64,000 nucleotides of DNA from Corynebacterium rhinophilum (lineage in GTDB: Bacteria; Actinomycetota; Actinomycetes; Mycobacteriales; Mycobacteriaceae), in NCBI RefSeq assembly GCF_030227225.1, contig NZ_JASPHQ010000012.1, forward strand, positions 16,463 to 80,462, in the 5' to 3' direction. A program made the position numbers and the translations under genes. Shown here piece by piece: positions 43,271-52,302 of this stretch; position 1 is the first letter of the stretch, and each line of letters starts with the position of its first letter. The notes under the pieces were generated by a model. That model made no database searches and had not been told where the DNA came from. It worked only from the letters and a program-made list of their open reading frames with translations.

Positions 43271-44116
43271 TTAGACGCATAGATGCCAGCGCCAATATGG
43301 CTGGGTGGCGGACATGGGAAGCTGTGGCTTGCGGCCTTTGAGCAGGTCACGGGTGGCTTTGATAAGCAGGATGACTTGGTCAAGGTGGTGCCTGACGTCA
43401 TCGGCAGTAAAGCGCAAAACCGTGTACCCATGCGCGGTCGCGGCGTTCTGTTTGGAGCGGTCTGCCTGAAACGCGAGGCTGTGGCTGTGGTAGGTCCAGC
43501 CGTCGATCTCCACGATGAGCTTGCCCATTAAAAGATCGAAGCGGTATCCGCACACGTGGGCGTTATGAACAGGGAAAATGCCTTCGGTGCGCAGGGCACG
43601 GCTCACCTTGCGCTCCGGTGGGCTATCCGCGCCGATGGCCGAGAGCCGCATCGTCTCCTTCAACGCGCGCGGTGTCCGGCCCATTCGTTTGCGGTCCCGC
43701 TCCAGCCGGCCGGGCCCCTTTTCACCGCGGTAAAACTCTTCCAGCAGCGGGCCACAGGCCCTAGCAATCTTGCGAGCAGCCCACAGAACCTGCACCACCG
43801 GCAGCCCCTTGACCAGGCTCGTTGCCTTGAGCCGGGAATGCGAGACGCGGAAATTCTTGCCACGCAGCGTCCGCGGCCCCTCCGCTTCCAGTGGAAAGGT
43901 CAGCGGCCGGTCAAGGTGAATCTCCTGCGCGGTCTTCCCCGTAAAATGGATACGGCTCAGCCCATGCACCAGCGCCTTCGCCACCGCCAACGGCGACCAC
44001 TCGTCGGTATAAATCCCCCGGTGCACGCGGTACAGCTTGCCCGCGCGCACTCGCCGCCGAATCGCGTCCTTGCCCAGCCCCTGCTCGCGCAACTGCGCAG
44101 TCGTCCATGCCCCCAT
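43271..44116 (-). CDS. DUF559 endonuclease-fold protein with AbiEi-like N-terminal domain
   Basis: 281 residues. N-terminal winged-helix of the AbiEi antitoxin/DUF4095 kind (MGAWTTAQLREQGLGKDAIRRRVRAGKLYRVHRGIY). Then comes a linker, and a C-terminal DUF559 region with a Vsr/PD-(D/E)xK-like core: YRFDLLMGKLIVEIDGWTYH (FDxx..IVEIDG), ADRSKQNAATAHGYTVLRFTADDV. These proteins are very common in actinobacteria, often in accessory DNA. The biological role, defence or otherwise, is not known. No AbiEii-type toxin gene adjoins. It lies between repeat clusters B and C. Confidence 0.85.
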   Translation of the reverse strand: MGAWTTAQLREQGLGKDAIRRRVRAGKLYRVHRGIYTDEWSPLAVAKALVHGLSRIHFTGKTAQEIHLDRPLTFPLEAEGPRTLRGKNFRVSHSRLKATSLVKGLPVVQVLWAARKIARACGPLLEEFYRGEKGPGRLERDRKRMGRTPRALKETMRLSAIGADSPPERKVSRALRTEGIFPVHNAHVCGYRFDLLMGKLIVEIDGWTYHSHSLAFQADRSKQNAATAHGYTVLRFTADDVRHHLDQVILLIKATRDLLKGRKPQLPMSATQPYWRWHLCV

Positions 44117-44243
44117 GGCTTCAATTTAAAAAGCGGCCGCCTCCTCGTCCAGACGGGGTCCGACAGCCTGTGGATAACCCGCCTATTTTGAGGTCTCGCG
44201 CTCTCTTTTCCTCGCCGCTCTGTGGATAACCTCCTTCCACCCT

Positions 44244-44463
44244 CCCTTAGCGCTCACCGGCGGCCAGGTCTGTGCCCTTAAGCGGCCCCTGGTGAGCGCG
44301 AGGAGTGAGTGTGCCGGCCAGCCCCCTTCACGCTCACCGCTTCCGCTTTCCGATGCCCATTTCGCCTCCCCGTGAGCGCGGAGGTCGGCCCCACACCCGT
44401 CGCGCTCACCGGGAGGTGAAAACGCCGTACCCCGCCCAGTGCTGGTGAGCGCGAAGGGCGGGG
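44244..44463. repeat. Palindromic repeat cluster C (3 copies) in a 420-bp intergenic region
   Basis: No gene is seen in 44117-44534. Three copies: C1 arms 44244-44258 / 44291-44305, C2 44323-44338 / 44372-44386, C3 44396-44410 / 44444-44463. C1 and C2 are diverged (CTTAGCGCTCACC, CTTCACGCTCACC), and C3 has the standard right arm GGTGAGCGCGAAGGGCGGGG. Two TGTGGATAAC sequences (44170 and 44221), resembling DnaA boxes TTATCCACA on the minus strand, lie just upstream. Confidence 0.85.
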
Positions 44464-44534
44464 TAATGGGGCGGCAGGCACGGTGGGCTGGATGTGAGGT
44501 GTAGGGCGTGAGGGCCGGAGGCAGGGAGTGGCCG

Positions 44535-45920
44535 CTAGGTCAGAGGGAGCGTGGAGGTCGGGTCGATGCCGCGAGCCTTGGAATTGAGCACACCCGCGAT
44601 GGCGAGCACCGCGAACATGGCGGCGGCGGAGAGGAGTTGGGTGCGGGCGGTGGCATCGGTAAGCATGAGCACCGCGATGGCCGCGAAGAGGGCAAGGGCG
44701 AACCAAGTGAGATAGGGGAAGGCCCACATGCGGATGGGGAGTGGATGCAGGGCCTCGAGTTGGCGGCGTAGGCGCAGCTGGCTGACGGCGATGAAGACCC
44801 ACACGATGAGCAGGGAGGCGCCGGCGGCGTTGAGCATGAAGGTGAGCAACCAGCCGGTATCGGCGTAGTTGAGGACGACCATGAGCACGGAAAGTGTGAC
44901 GGATAGGGCGATGGCGGTGGTGGGCACACCCTCGGTATTGGTGGCGGCGAAGATGCGCGGGGCCTCGCCGCGGGAGGCGAGCGAGTGCATCATGCGGGAG
45001 GAGGCGAAGATTTGCGCGTTGAAAGCGGATAGCAGCGCGAGGACGATGATGACCTCCATGATGCCGGCGGCACCGGGAATGCCGGCGCGGTCGAGGACCA
45101 TGGTGAACGGCGATTCGGCGGCGGTGGAGGCGGCGTCCAGGCTGGAATAGGGAAGCAGGAACGTGATGACCAGGACGGAGCCCAGGTAGAACACGGAGAT
45201 CCGCAAGATGGTGGAGCGCACGGCGTTGACCAGGGATTTTTCGGGATCTTCGGATTCGGCGGACGCGATGGCGACGACCTCGATGCCGCCGAAAGCGAAG
45301 GCTACGGCGAGCAGGCCGGCGGCGACGCCGCCGAGGCCGTTGGGCATGAAGCCATCGGCAAGGAAGACGGATGTGCCCACGAAAGTGTGGCCCGGCAGGA
45401 GGCCGAAGATGAGGAGGGCGCCGATGATGAGGAAGGCGATGATGACGACGACCTTGATGAGAGCGAACCAGTACTCAAATTCGCCGAAGGTGCGCACGCG
45501 CAGCAGGTTGACGAGGCCGAAGACGGCGACGCAGATGGCGGCGGGTATCCAGGGCGGCACGTCGAACCACGAGCCGATGAAACCTGCGGCGCCGGTGATT
45601 TCGGCGCCGAGGACGGCGACAGTGGCGCACCAGTAAATCCACCCTTGGGTAAAACCTGCCCAGCGGCCGATGCCGTGTTCGGCGTATTCGGAAAAGGAGC
45701 CGGAGGCGGGGATGACCGTTCCCATCTCCCCAAGCATTTGCATCACGAGGATGGCGAGGAATCCGGCGATCGCGTAGGCGATGATTACCGCTGGGCCGGC
45801 GGCGGAAATGCCTACGCCCGTGCCGAGGAAGAGACCGGCGCCAATGGTAGAGCCAAGCCCCATCATGGTCAGGTGGCGGACCTTCAGGCCAGAACCAAGG
45901 GTAGAAGAGTTATCAGACAC
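44535..45920 (-). CDS. Amino acid permease (APC superfamily), copy 1
   Basis: 461 residues from GTG 45920 with GGAGAA close by; the open frame extends to 46016, overlapping dapD, and is not preferred. Twelve membrane segments. Family motifs: [25 protein letters not shown] at TM1 (unwound GSxIGxG), AFGGIEVVAIASAESEDPEK in the TM6 region, and [25 protein letters not shown] at TM8. It belongs to the AroP/ProY/CycA-like group; the substrate is unresolved. It is the last of three same-strand genes (permease, dapD, permease). Confidence 0.9.
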   Translation of the reverse strand: MSDNSSTLGSGLKVRHLTMMGLGSTIGAGLFLGTGVGISAAGPAVIIAYAIAGFLAILVMQMLGEMGTVIPASGSFSEYAEHGIGRWAGFTQGWIYWCATVAVLGAEITGAAGFIGSWFDVPPWIPAAICVAVFGLVNLLRVRTFGEFEYWFALIKVVVIIAFLIIGALLIFGLLPGHTFVGTSVFLADGFMPNGLGGVAAGLLAVAFAFGGIEVVAIASAESEDPEKSLVNAVRSTILRISVFYLGSVLVITFLLPYSSLDAASTAAESPFTMVLDRAGIPGAAGIMEVIIVLALLSAFNAQIFASSRMMHSLASRGEAPRIFAATNTEGVPTTAIALSVTLSVLMVVLNYADTGWLLTFMLNAAGASLLIVWVFIAVSQLRLRRQLEALHPLPIRMWAFPYLTWFALALFAAIAVLMLTDATARTQLLSAAAMFAVLAIAGVLNSKARGIDPTSTLPLT

Positions 45921-45967
45921 TTCTCCATGGTATTTCTCGGCCGCGGGGCGCCGGAATTGGGGTGGCG

Positions 45968-46939
45968 TTAGTTCTTGTGGAGGTCCTCGTTCAGTGCGAC
46001 GGCCTCGGCATTCCACTCCACGGCTTCGACAGCACCGGAGACGGAATTGCGGCGCAGCAGCAGGCCGGAGGCGCCGGAGAGCTGGGAGCCCTTAACTGCC
46101 TCGCCATTGCTGACGCCCAGGGCCTCGGCCACCTTGCCAAAGACGGCGACCTTGGTACCGGCGGTGACGTAGAGGCCGGCTTCGACAACGGCGTCATCGC
46201 CAAGCGAAATGCCGATGCCCGAGTTAGCGCCGAGCAGGCAGCGCTCGCCGATGGAAATAACTTCCTTGCCGCCGCCGGACAGGGTGCCCATGATGGAGGC
46301 GCCGCCGCCAATATCGGAGCCATCGCCCACGACGACGCCCGCGGAAATGCGGCCTTCCACCATGGAAGCGCCCAGGGTGCCGGCGTTGAAATTGACGAAG
46401 CCCTCGTGCATGACCGTGGTGCCCTCTGCCAGGTGGGCGCCCAAGCGGACGCGATCGGCATCACCGATGCGCACACCGGAGGGGACAACGTAGTCCACCA
46501 TGCGGGGGAACTTATCCACGGAGTAGACCACGACGGGGCCGCGGGAGGCGAGGCGGCCGCGCACCATCTGGAAATCGGAGACGGCGCAGGGGCCGTAGTT
46601 GGTCCAGACCACGTTGTTGAGGTGGCGGAAGATGCCGTCCATGTTGAGGCCGTGCGGTTTTACCTCACGGTGGGAGAGCAGATGGAGGCGCAGGTAGGCG
46701 TTGTAGGTATCGGTAGGTGCCTCGTCGAGGTCAGCGATGGTGGTTTCCACCGCCACGCGAGCCACGCCGCGCTCTTCATCGGGGCCGACGAGGGCGGAGA
46801 ACTGCTGCGGAGTCTCCTCCAGACGCGTCGTGCCGGTGGTCTCTACTTGCTTATCGGTATGAACTGCTGGGAACCAAACGTCCAAGACGGTGCCGTCGTG
46901 GGTAATGGTTGCCAGGCCACGTGCGGATGCAGAAGTCAT
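45968..46939 (-). CDS. dapD: 2,3,4,5-tetrahydropyridine-2,6-dicarboxylate N-succinyltransferase (actinobacterial type)
   Basis: 323 residues. The N-terminal and middle domains match the actinobacterial DapD ([35 protein letters not shown]). The C-terminal half is a left-handed beta helix of hexapeptide repeats ([58 protein letters not shown]). DapD succinylates tetrahydrodipicolinate using succinyl-CoA in lysine/DAP synthesis. It lies 47 bp before permease 1 and 17 bp after permease 2 on the same strand, between dapC and dapE in the chromosome. Confidence 0.96.
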   Translation of the reverse strand: MTSASARGLATITHDGTVLDVWFPAVHTDKQVETTGTTRLEETPQQFSALVGPDEERGVARVAVETTIADLDEAPTDTYNAYLRLHLLSHREVKPHGLNMDGIFRHLNNVVWTNYGPCAVSDFQMVRGRLASRGPVVVYSVDKFPRMVDYVVPSGVRIGDADRVRLGAHLAEGTTVMHEGFVNFNAGTLGASMVEGRISAGVVVGDGSDIGGGASIMGTLSGGGKEVISIGERCLLGANSGIGISLGDDAVVEAGLYVTAGTKVAVFGKVAEALGVSNGEAVKGSQLSGASGLLLRRNSVSGAVEAVEWNAEAVALNEDLHKN

Positions 46940-46956
46940 GGTGGCTAGCTTAGCAA

Positions 46957-48315
46957 TTACTGCCGAACTTGTTCGCGCTTGTCCGCGGGAACCACGAAGG
47001 ACAAGGCGACGAGCGCGGCAAAGAGGATGATGACGGCGATGACTTGGTTGCGGGCGGAGGGGTCAAAGAGCATGAAGATGGTCAGCGCGGCCAGCGCGGT
47101 GGCGGTCGCCCACGGTAGCCAGGGGTAGCCGGGCACGCGGATGTCCGTGAGCTCGCCGTTCGCCTTCAACTGCGGGTGCAGCTTGAGGAAGGAGGCGACG
47201 ATGAAGGTCCACACCACCAAGAGGCAGCCGCCGACGGCGTTGAAGAGGAAGGCCAGCAGTCCCGGCGGGTTCCAGAACTGGAGGCCCACCGAGGCGAAGG
47301 CGAAGATCATGGACAAGATGACGGCGTTGATGGGGGAGCCGGAGTGGTTGGTCTTGAGGAAGAACTTTGGCGCGCAGTGGTCCTTGGCCATGTCGAAGAC
47401 CAGGCGAGAGGTGGCGTAGATCTGCGCGTTGAAGGCGGACAGGAGGGCCAGCGCGATGATGGCCTCCATGAAGCCGGCGGCGAAAGGAATCTTGGCGGCC
47501 TCGAGCACCAAGGTGAACGGTGAATTGGCGGCGGCGTCGGCATCTTGGATCTGGCTAAACGGCAAGGCCATGGTGATGACCACGATGGAGCCGATGTAGA
47601 AGATCATGATGCGCACGATGATGGCGCGCACCGCGGTTGCCACGTTGCGGGCTGGATCCTCGGACTCGGCGGCGGCGATGGTCACCAGCTCGATTCCACC
47701 GAAGGCGAAGGCCACGGCCAGCAGGCCCGCTGCGAAGCCGGGCATGCCATTGGGCAGGAAGTTATCGGTGAAGTTGGTTCCAGCGCGGGAGAGATCCATG
47801 CCGGGCAGGATGCCGAGTGCCATGAGGATGCCGACAACGAGGAAGGCGATGATGACGGCGACCTTGATGATGGCAAACCAGAACTCGAATTCACCGAAAC
47901 CGCGCACTGCGGCGAAGTTCACCACGGCGAAGAAGGCCACCGCGATGAGCGCGGGAATCCACGGGGCGATATCGAACCAGCTGCCGATGATCGCGGCGGC
48001 GCCGGTGATTTCGGCGCCCATGACCATGATGAGCATGAACCAGTAGATCCAGCCCATCGTAAAGCGCGCCCAGTGGCCGAAGGCCTGGCCGGCGTAGGTG
48101 GAAAAAGAACCCAGGGAAGGGCGGGCCGCAGCGATTTCCCCGAGCATCCACATGATGAGCGCGATGAGGACGCCGGCGACGGCATAAGAAATGAGCACCG
48201 AGGTGCCGGAGATTTGGATTCCCAATCCGACGCCCAAGAAGAGACCGGCACCCACCGCGGAGCCAAGGCCCATCATGGTGAGGTGTCGCGATTTCAATTG
48301 TGTGGCTTCGGCCAT
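46957..48315 (-). CDS. Amino acid permease (APC superfamily), copy 2
   Basis: 452 residues from ATG 48315 ([19 protein letters not shown]); an in-frame ATG three codons upstream exists. Twelve membrane segments with the same motifs as copy 1: [36 protein letters not shown] and [22 protein letters not shown]. The two are clearly paralogues. C-terminal region ends KREQVRQ. In C. glutamicum a single permease sits beside dapD; here dapD is flanked by two. Divergent from dapE with about 88 bp between. Confidence 0.91.
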   Translation of the reverse strand: MAEATQLKSRHLTMMGLGSAVGAGLFLGVGLGIQISGTSVLISYAVAGVLIALIMWMLGEIAAARPSLGSFSTYAGQAFGHWARFTMGWIYWFMLIMVMGAEITGAAAIIGSWFDIAPWIPALIAVAFFAVVNFAAVRGFGEFEFWFAIIKVAVIIAFLVVGILMALGILPGMDLSRAGTNFTDNFLPNGMPGFAAGLLAVAFAFGGIELVTIAAAESEDPARNVATAVRAIIVRIMIFYIGSIVVITMALPFSQIQDADAAANSPFTLVLEAAKIPFAAGFMEAIIALALLSAFNAQIYATSRLVFDMAKDHCAPKFFLKTNHSGSPINAVILSMIFAFASVGLQFWNPPGLLAFLFNAVGGCLLVVWTFIVASFLKLHPQLKANGELTDIRVPGYPWLPWATATALAALTIFMLFDPSARNQVIAVIILFAALVALSFVVPADKREQVRQ

Positions 48316-48403
48316 AATTACCACCTTGTGAGAGGTTATTTTTTACAGTGAAGTGAACATTACACAATGCAACGGACCCAGCGGGGCGCTACCATGGCGG
48401 CTT

Positions 48404-49492
48404 GTGACTTTAGATCTATATGCCGACCCCATTGAAGTGGCCAAGGCGCTCGTCGATATCCCAAGCCCCTCCCACCACGAGGAGGCCATCGCGGATGCGG
48501 TGGAAGAAGCCCTGAGTGGTCTAGACGTGGAGGTCGCCCGCTTTGGCAATACCGTGTGTGCGCGCACGAACCGCGGGATGGATTCCCGCGTGATTCTTGC
48601 AGGCCACATCGATACCGTTCCATTGGCAGATAACGTACCGCATCGCATGGACACCGCCGAAGATGGTGGCGAGATCATGTTCGGCTGCGGCACCGTGGAC
48701 ATGAAATCCGGCATGGCAGTATACCTCAACGCCTTTGCTCACCTGCATGAATCGGAAGAACTCCAGCATGATTTGACCGTCATTGCTTATGAGGGCGAAG
48801 AGGTATCCACTGAATTTAATGGGCTGGGCCACTTGCAAAAGGATCACCCCGAGTGGTTGCAGGGCGATTTTGCGCTCCTCGGTGAGCCCTCCGGCGCCAT
48901 GGTCGAGGCCGGTTGCCAAGGCACGATTCGTCTGCGCGTGACGGCGCATGGCACCCGCGCGCACTCGGCCCGCGCGTGGCTCGGCTCCAACGCCGCGCAC
49001 AAGCTCGCCCCCGTCATGACCCGCATTGCGGACTACGAGCCGCGCGAGGTCACCATCGATGGCTGCACCTACCGCGAGGGCCTGAACATCGTCCACCTGG
49101 AGGCCGGCGTGGCCACCAATACCTTGCCGGACGAGGCATGGATGTTCGTCAACTTCCGCTTCGCCCCGGACCGCAGTACGGAGGAGGCGTTGGAGTACAT
49201 GAAGGGGGTCATCGGCAAGCATGAGGACGTCACCATAGAGATCGATGACATCGCCGGTGCCGCCCTGCCTGGCCTGGGGCAGCCTGCGGCACGCGCGCTT
49301 GTCGATGCCGTCGGCGGCAACGTCCGCGCCAAGTTCGGCTGGACCGATGTCTCGCGCTTTGCTGAGATAGGCATTCCCGCCGTAAATTTCGGTGCCGGCG
49401 ATCCTGGCTTTGCGCATAAGAAGGACGAGCAGGTGCCCACGGCGCAAATCACTGAAGTTTCTACCGCACTGCTTAATTACTTGAAGGGATAA
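48404..49492 (+). CDS. dapE: Succinyl-diaminopimelate desuccinylase
   Basis: 362 residues from GTG 48404. A TACCAT -10 ends about 8 bases before, so the mRNA may be leaderless; a longer frame to 48353 is open without homology. M20 metallopeptidase fold with the di-zinc ligands in LAGHIDTVPLAD, GTVDMKSGMAVYL and AYEGEEVSTEFNGL, and the terminal histidine in DPGFAHKKDEQV. The dimerisation domain lies between about residues 175 and 285. It yields L,L-diaminopimelate and succinate. It is followed after 2 bp by the LOG gene. Confidence 0.95.
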   Translation: MTLDLYADPIEVAKALVDIPSPSHHEEAIADAVEEALSGLDVEVARFGNTVCARTNRGMDSRVILAGHIDTVPLADNVPHRMDTAEDGGEIMFGCGTVDMKSGMAVYLNAFAHLHESEELQHDLTVIAYEGEEVSTEFNGLGHLQKDHPEWLQGDFALLGEPSGAMVEAGCQGTIRLRVTAHGTRAHSARAWLGSNAAHKLAPVMTRIADYEPREVTIDGCTYREGLNIVHLEAGVATNTLPDEAWMFVNFRFAPDRSTEEALEYMKGVIGKHEDVTIEIDDIAGAALPGLGQPAARALVDAVGGNVRAKFGWTDVSRFAEIGIPAVNFGAGDPGFAHKKDEQVPTAQITEVSTALLNYLKG

Positions 49493-49494
49493 AA

Positions 49495-50259
49495 ATGACC
49501 CCTGACCACATGCGTACCCTGCGCGGCCCGCTCTTGCTGCGCAGCGAGGGAGAACAAGGCTCCACCTTTGACCAGCGCCTGCTGGAATCCGGCGCGGACC
49601 ACGAGTGGCAGCACGCCGATCCCTGGCGCGTGCTGCGCATCCAAGGCGAATTCGTCGCCGGCTTCGATGCGCTGGCCAAGCTGCCCAAGGCAGTGACAGT
49701 TTTTGGCTCCGCGCGCACCAAGCCTGAGGATGCGAGCTATCAGATGGCCGAAGAACTCGGCCGCAAGCTCGCCGAGTGCGCCTACGCCGTCATCACCGGC
49801 GGCGGCCCCGGCATCATGGAGGCGGCGAATAAGGGCGCGCACGAGGGCGATGGCCTCTCGGTGGGACTCGGCATCGAATTGCCGCACGAGCAGGGCCTCA
49901 ACGAGTACGTGGACTTGGGCCTGAACTTCCGCTACTTCTTTGCCCGCAAGACCATGTTCTTGAAGTACTCGCAGGCCTTCGTCTGCCTGCCCGGCGGCAT
50001 GGGCACCATGGATGAGTTCTTCGAGGTTCTCTGCATGGTTCAGACCGGTAAGGTCACCAACTATCCCATCGTGCTCATGGGCACCGATTATTGGTCTGGC
50101 CTGCTGGAGTGGATGAAAAATACCCTCGCCGCCGGCGGGTACATCAACGAAGATGACCAAGAGCTTTTCCTGCTTACCGATGACCCCGATGAGGCCGTCG
50201 CCCACATCATCGAGCGCCACAAGGTCATGAGCGATAAGCGCATTAGGGAGCCGCGTTGA
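49495..50259 (+). CDS. LOG family Rossmann-fold protein (TIGR00730; nucleoside 5'-monophosphate phosphoribohydrolase-like)
   Basis: 254 residues; GAAGGG upstream of the ATG. The two LOG motifs are present: ITGGGPGIMEAANKGAHEG (phosphate-binding loop) and LPGGMGTMDEFFEVL (PGGxGTxxE). Family members cleave the N-glycosidic bond of cytokinin or other purine 5'-monophosphates; the Mycobacterium counterpart Rv1205 releases cytokinins. A 60-residue N-terminal extension (HMRTLRGPLLLRSEGEQG) is typical of the type II branch. Overlaps folP2 by 4 bp. Confidence 0.92.
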   Translation: MTPDHMRTLRGPLLLRSEGEQGSTFDQRLLESGADHEWQHADPWRVLRIQGEFVAGFDALAKLPKAVTVFGSARTKPEDASYQMAEELGRKLAECAYAVITGGGPGIMEAANKGAHEGDGLSVGLGIELPHEQGLNEYVDLGLNFRYFFARKTMFLKYSQAFVCLPGGMGTMDEFFEVLCMVQTGKVTNYPIVLMGTDYWSGLLEWMKNTLAAGGYINEDDQELFLLTDDPDEAVAHIIERHKVMSDKRIREPR

Positions 50260-51086
50260 GCCTCGCGCGCGTGATGGCGATAGTCAATCGCACCCCGGAT
50301 TCCTTTTATGACAAGGGGGCCACCTTTGACATGGACCCCGCCCTCAAGCGCTGCGATGAGGCCATTGCGGCGGGAGCCTCCATCATCGATATCGGCGGGG
50401 TCAAGGCCGGACCGGGCGAGGAGGTGGATAGCGCGGAGGAAATCGACCGCGTCGTGCCCACCATCGCCCGCGTGCACGAGCGCCACCCGGAGGTACTTAT
50501 TTCCGTCGACACTTGGCGCAGCGAGGTCGCCGAGGCCGCCATCGCCGCCGGGGCGGGGCTGGTCAATGACACCTGGGCCGGGTGGGATCCGCAGCTTATC
50601 GAGGTCGCCGGCCACTACCGTGTGGGCTACGTGTGCTCGCATACCGGCGGGATTACCCCGCGCACCCGCCCGCACCGCGTGCACTTTGATGATGTCGTCG
50701 CTGACGTCATTGCTGAGACCACCGCCTTGGCGGAAAAAGCCGCGGGGCTTGGCTGCCCGGAAGAGCTCACCTTCATCGATCCCACGCACGACTTTGGCAA
50801 AAACACCTATCACGGCCTTGAACTCTTGCGGCGCATCGACGAGATCGTCGACACCGGCTGGCCCGTGCTTATGGCGCTATCCAATAAGGACTTCGTGGGT
50901 GAGACCCTCGCGCGCGGGGTAGGAGACCGCGTTGCCGGAACGCTCGCCGCCACAGCCTGGGCCGCAGCGCACGGGGTGGCCGCCTTCCGCGTCCACGAGG
51001 TTGCTGAGACTGTCGACGTCATCCGCATGACTGCCGCCATCCAGGGCACGGCCGCGCCCCTTGACACCACCCGCGGGCTCGCATGA
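50256..51086 (+). CDS. folP2: Dihydropteroate synthase homologue (FolP2 type)
   Basis: 276 residues from TTG 50256 (TTGA overlap with the previous stop). TIM barrel with the DHPS segments MAIVNRTPDSFYDKGATFD (NxTPDSF loop), AAGASIIDIGGVKAGPGEEVD (IDxGGxSxxPG with Val-Lys instead of Glu-Ser) and ISVDTWRSEVA. These differ from true DHPS (FSDGG, GGES) in the way the actinobacterial FolP2 paralogues do. Mycobacterial FolP2 lacks measurable DHPS activity, so pterin/pABA condensation should not be assumed. It overlaps gpgS (ATGA). Confidence 0.88.
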   Translation: MSLARVMAIVNRTPDSFYDKGATFDMDPALKRCDEAIAAGASIIDIGGVKAGPGEEVDSAEEIDRVVPTIARVHERHPEVLISVDTWRSEVAEAAIAAGAGLVNDTWAGWDPQLIEVAGHYRVGYVCSHTGGITPRTRPHRVHFDDVVADVIAETTALAEKAAGLGCPEELTFIDPTHDFGKNTYHGLELLRRIDEIVDTGWPVLMALSNKDFVGETLARGVGDRVAGTLAATAWAAAHGVAAFRVHEVAETVDVIRMTAAIQGTAAPLDTTRGLA

Positions 51087-51805
51087 GCGTTTCCGTCATC
51101 ATCCCTGCGCTCAACGAGGAATCCACCGTGGCCGGCGTTATCCGCGCCTGCCTTGCCGGTGACCCCCTCGAAGTGCTCGTCATCGACGCCGACTCCACCG
51201 ACGACACCGCCGCAGTCGCGCGCGCAGCCGGCGCCGATGTGCGCAACTGGCGCGATATCCTGCCCGAACCGCCGCGCCCCGGCAAGGGCGAATCCCTCTG
51301 GCGCGGGGTCGCCGCCGCGCGCGGGGACATCGTTGTCTTTATCGACGCCGACCTAGAATCCGCTGCGCCCGGCATGGTCACAGCACTCGCGGCGCCCTTT
51401 GAGGATCCCCGCGTAAACATGGTCAAGGCCCGCTATCGCCGCAGCCTCAACGGCCAACCCACCGGCGGCGGGCGCGTGACCGAACTCACCGCAAAGCCAC
51501 TCATCCGGCAGTTCTTCCCAGAGCTAGCCCACATCGATCAGCCCTTGGGCGGCGAGTACGCGATCCGCCGCACAGCCGCGCTAGAGGTGCCTTTTGTGGA
51601 AGGTTATGGGGTGGAAGCGGGGCTGCTGGTGGACATCGGCAAGCGCGGCGGGCTGACAGAAGTAGACCTAGGTACTCGAGTCCACCGCAACCGGCCGCTT
51701 CATGAGCTGGCACCGATGGCGGATATCGTGGCGCGCACGCTGCTCTCGCGCGCCGGGGTGGGAGCGCCAATTGCTCAGCGCCCGCCGCTGCTAGGTAGGA
51801 TTTAA
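51083..51805 (+). CDS. gpgS: Glucosyl-3-phosphoglycerate synthase
   Basis: 240 residues. GT-A fold, GT81 family: N-terminal VSVIIPALNEESTVAGVI, the nucleotide-sugar segment DADSTDDTAAVARAAGA, PGKGESLWRGVAAARGDIVVFIDADLES with the DxD-like motif, and LGGEYAIRR. It makes glucosyl-3-phosphoglycerate from an NDP-glucose, the first step toward 6-O-methylglucose lipopolysaccharide-type glycans in mycobacteria. About 60-80 residues shorter than the mycobacterial protein at the C-terminus. In an operon with folP2, DivIVA-like and DUF3117. Confidence 0.9.
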   Translation: MSVSVIIPALNEESTVAGVIRACLAGDPLEVLVIDADSTDDTAAVARAAGADVRNWRDILPEPPRPGKGESLWRGVAAARGDIVVFIDADLESAAPGMVTALAAPFEDPRVNMVKARYRRSLNGQPTGGGRVTELTAKPLIRQFFPELAHIDQPLGGEYAIRRTAALEVPFVEGYGVEAGLLVDIGKRGGLTEVDLGTRVHRNRPLHELAPMADIVARTLLSRAGVGAPIAQRPPLLGRI

Positions 51806-51808
51806 GCC

Positions 51809-52114
51809 ATGCTGTCCTGGATTGTGCTCATCGTGGTGCTCATTGCGTTCATCGTGATCGGAACGTGGCTGTGGGGCTCGATATTTGGGCCCGGGACCGT
51901 GATGGACCCGCCCGATGAGCCGCAGAAGGTGCTGGAAAATAACCGCGCCGCCGCAGCTCAGGGCCGTTTTGAGGACGTGCAATTCGAGGTCGTCCCGCGC
52001 GGGTACCGCCAGGATCAGGTCGATGATCTGCTCGCGCAACTTGAGCAAGAATTAGCGGCTGCGCGGAAAAGCGGGCAAAAAGGGACTAAGCTGGATAGAA
52101 ACGAAGATAGTTAA
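51809..52114 (+). CDS. Small membrane-anchored DivIVA-domain protein
   Basis: 101 residues. An N-terminal membrane helix (LSWIVLIVVLIAFIVIGTWLWG), a short linker, then FEVVPRGYRQDQVDDLLAQLEQELAA, the DivIVA/Wag31 N-terminal motif (F..v.rGYd..qVd.fl..l). Corresponds by position to mycobacterial Rv1209. It could recruit to curved or polar membrane, but there is no long coiled coil. Follows gpgS after 3 bp. Confidence 0.8.
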   Translation: MLSWIVLIVVLIAFIVIGTWLWGSIFGPGTVMDPPDEPQKVLENNRAAAAQGRFEDVQFEVVPRGYRQDQVDDLLAQLEQELAAARKSGQKGTKLDRNEDS

Positions 52115-52125
52115 GGAGCCCTACT

Positions 52126-52293
52126 ATGGCAGCAATGAAGCCACGTACCACTGGCGGCGAAATGGAAGCGGTGGTGGAATCCCGCAAGATCGTCATGCGC
52201 ATCCCTTCTGACGGCGGCGGGCGCATCGTTATTGAGCTGAACAAAGAAGAGGCCGCGGAGCTCGGTTCTTTGTTGACCGAGGTTTCTAGCTAG
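52126..52293 (+). CDS. DUF3117 family protein (55 residues)
   Basis: A short gene: 55 residues beginning MAAMKPRTTGGEMEAVVESR, with AAGGAG eight bases upstream. It contains RIPSDGGGRIVIELNKEEAAEL and ends LGSLLTEVSS. This matches the nearly invariant actinobacterial DUF3117 protein (Rv1211 in Mycobacterium), which sits next to gpgS there as well. Function unknown. Cytosolic, no membrane segment. Confidence 0.93.
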   Translation: MAAMKPRTTGGEMEAVVESRKIVMRIPSDGGGRIVIELNKEEAAELGSLLTEVSS

Positions 52294-52302
52294 TCTGGAT
52301 AC

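Noticed and set aside
43556-44191. Plus-strand open frame opposite the DUF559 gene
   Set aside because: The minus-strand frame has clear AbiEi-like and DUF559 motifs; the plus-strand product is Pro/Arg/Leu-rich with no recognisable domain.
44170-44231. Replication origin from two TGTGGATAA DnaA-box-like words
   Set aside because: Only two boxes, no dnaA/dnaN, no AT-rich unwinding region, and the local sequence is a repeat-bearing intergenic gap.
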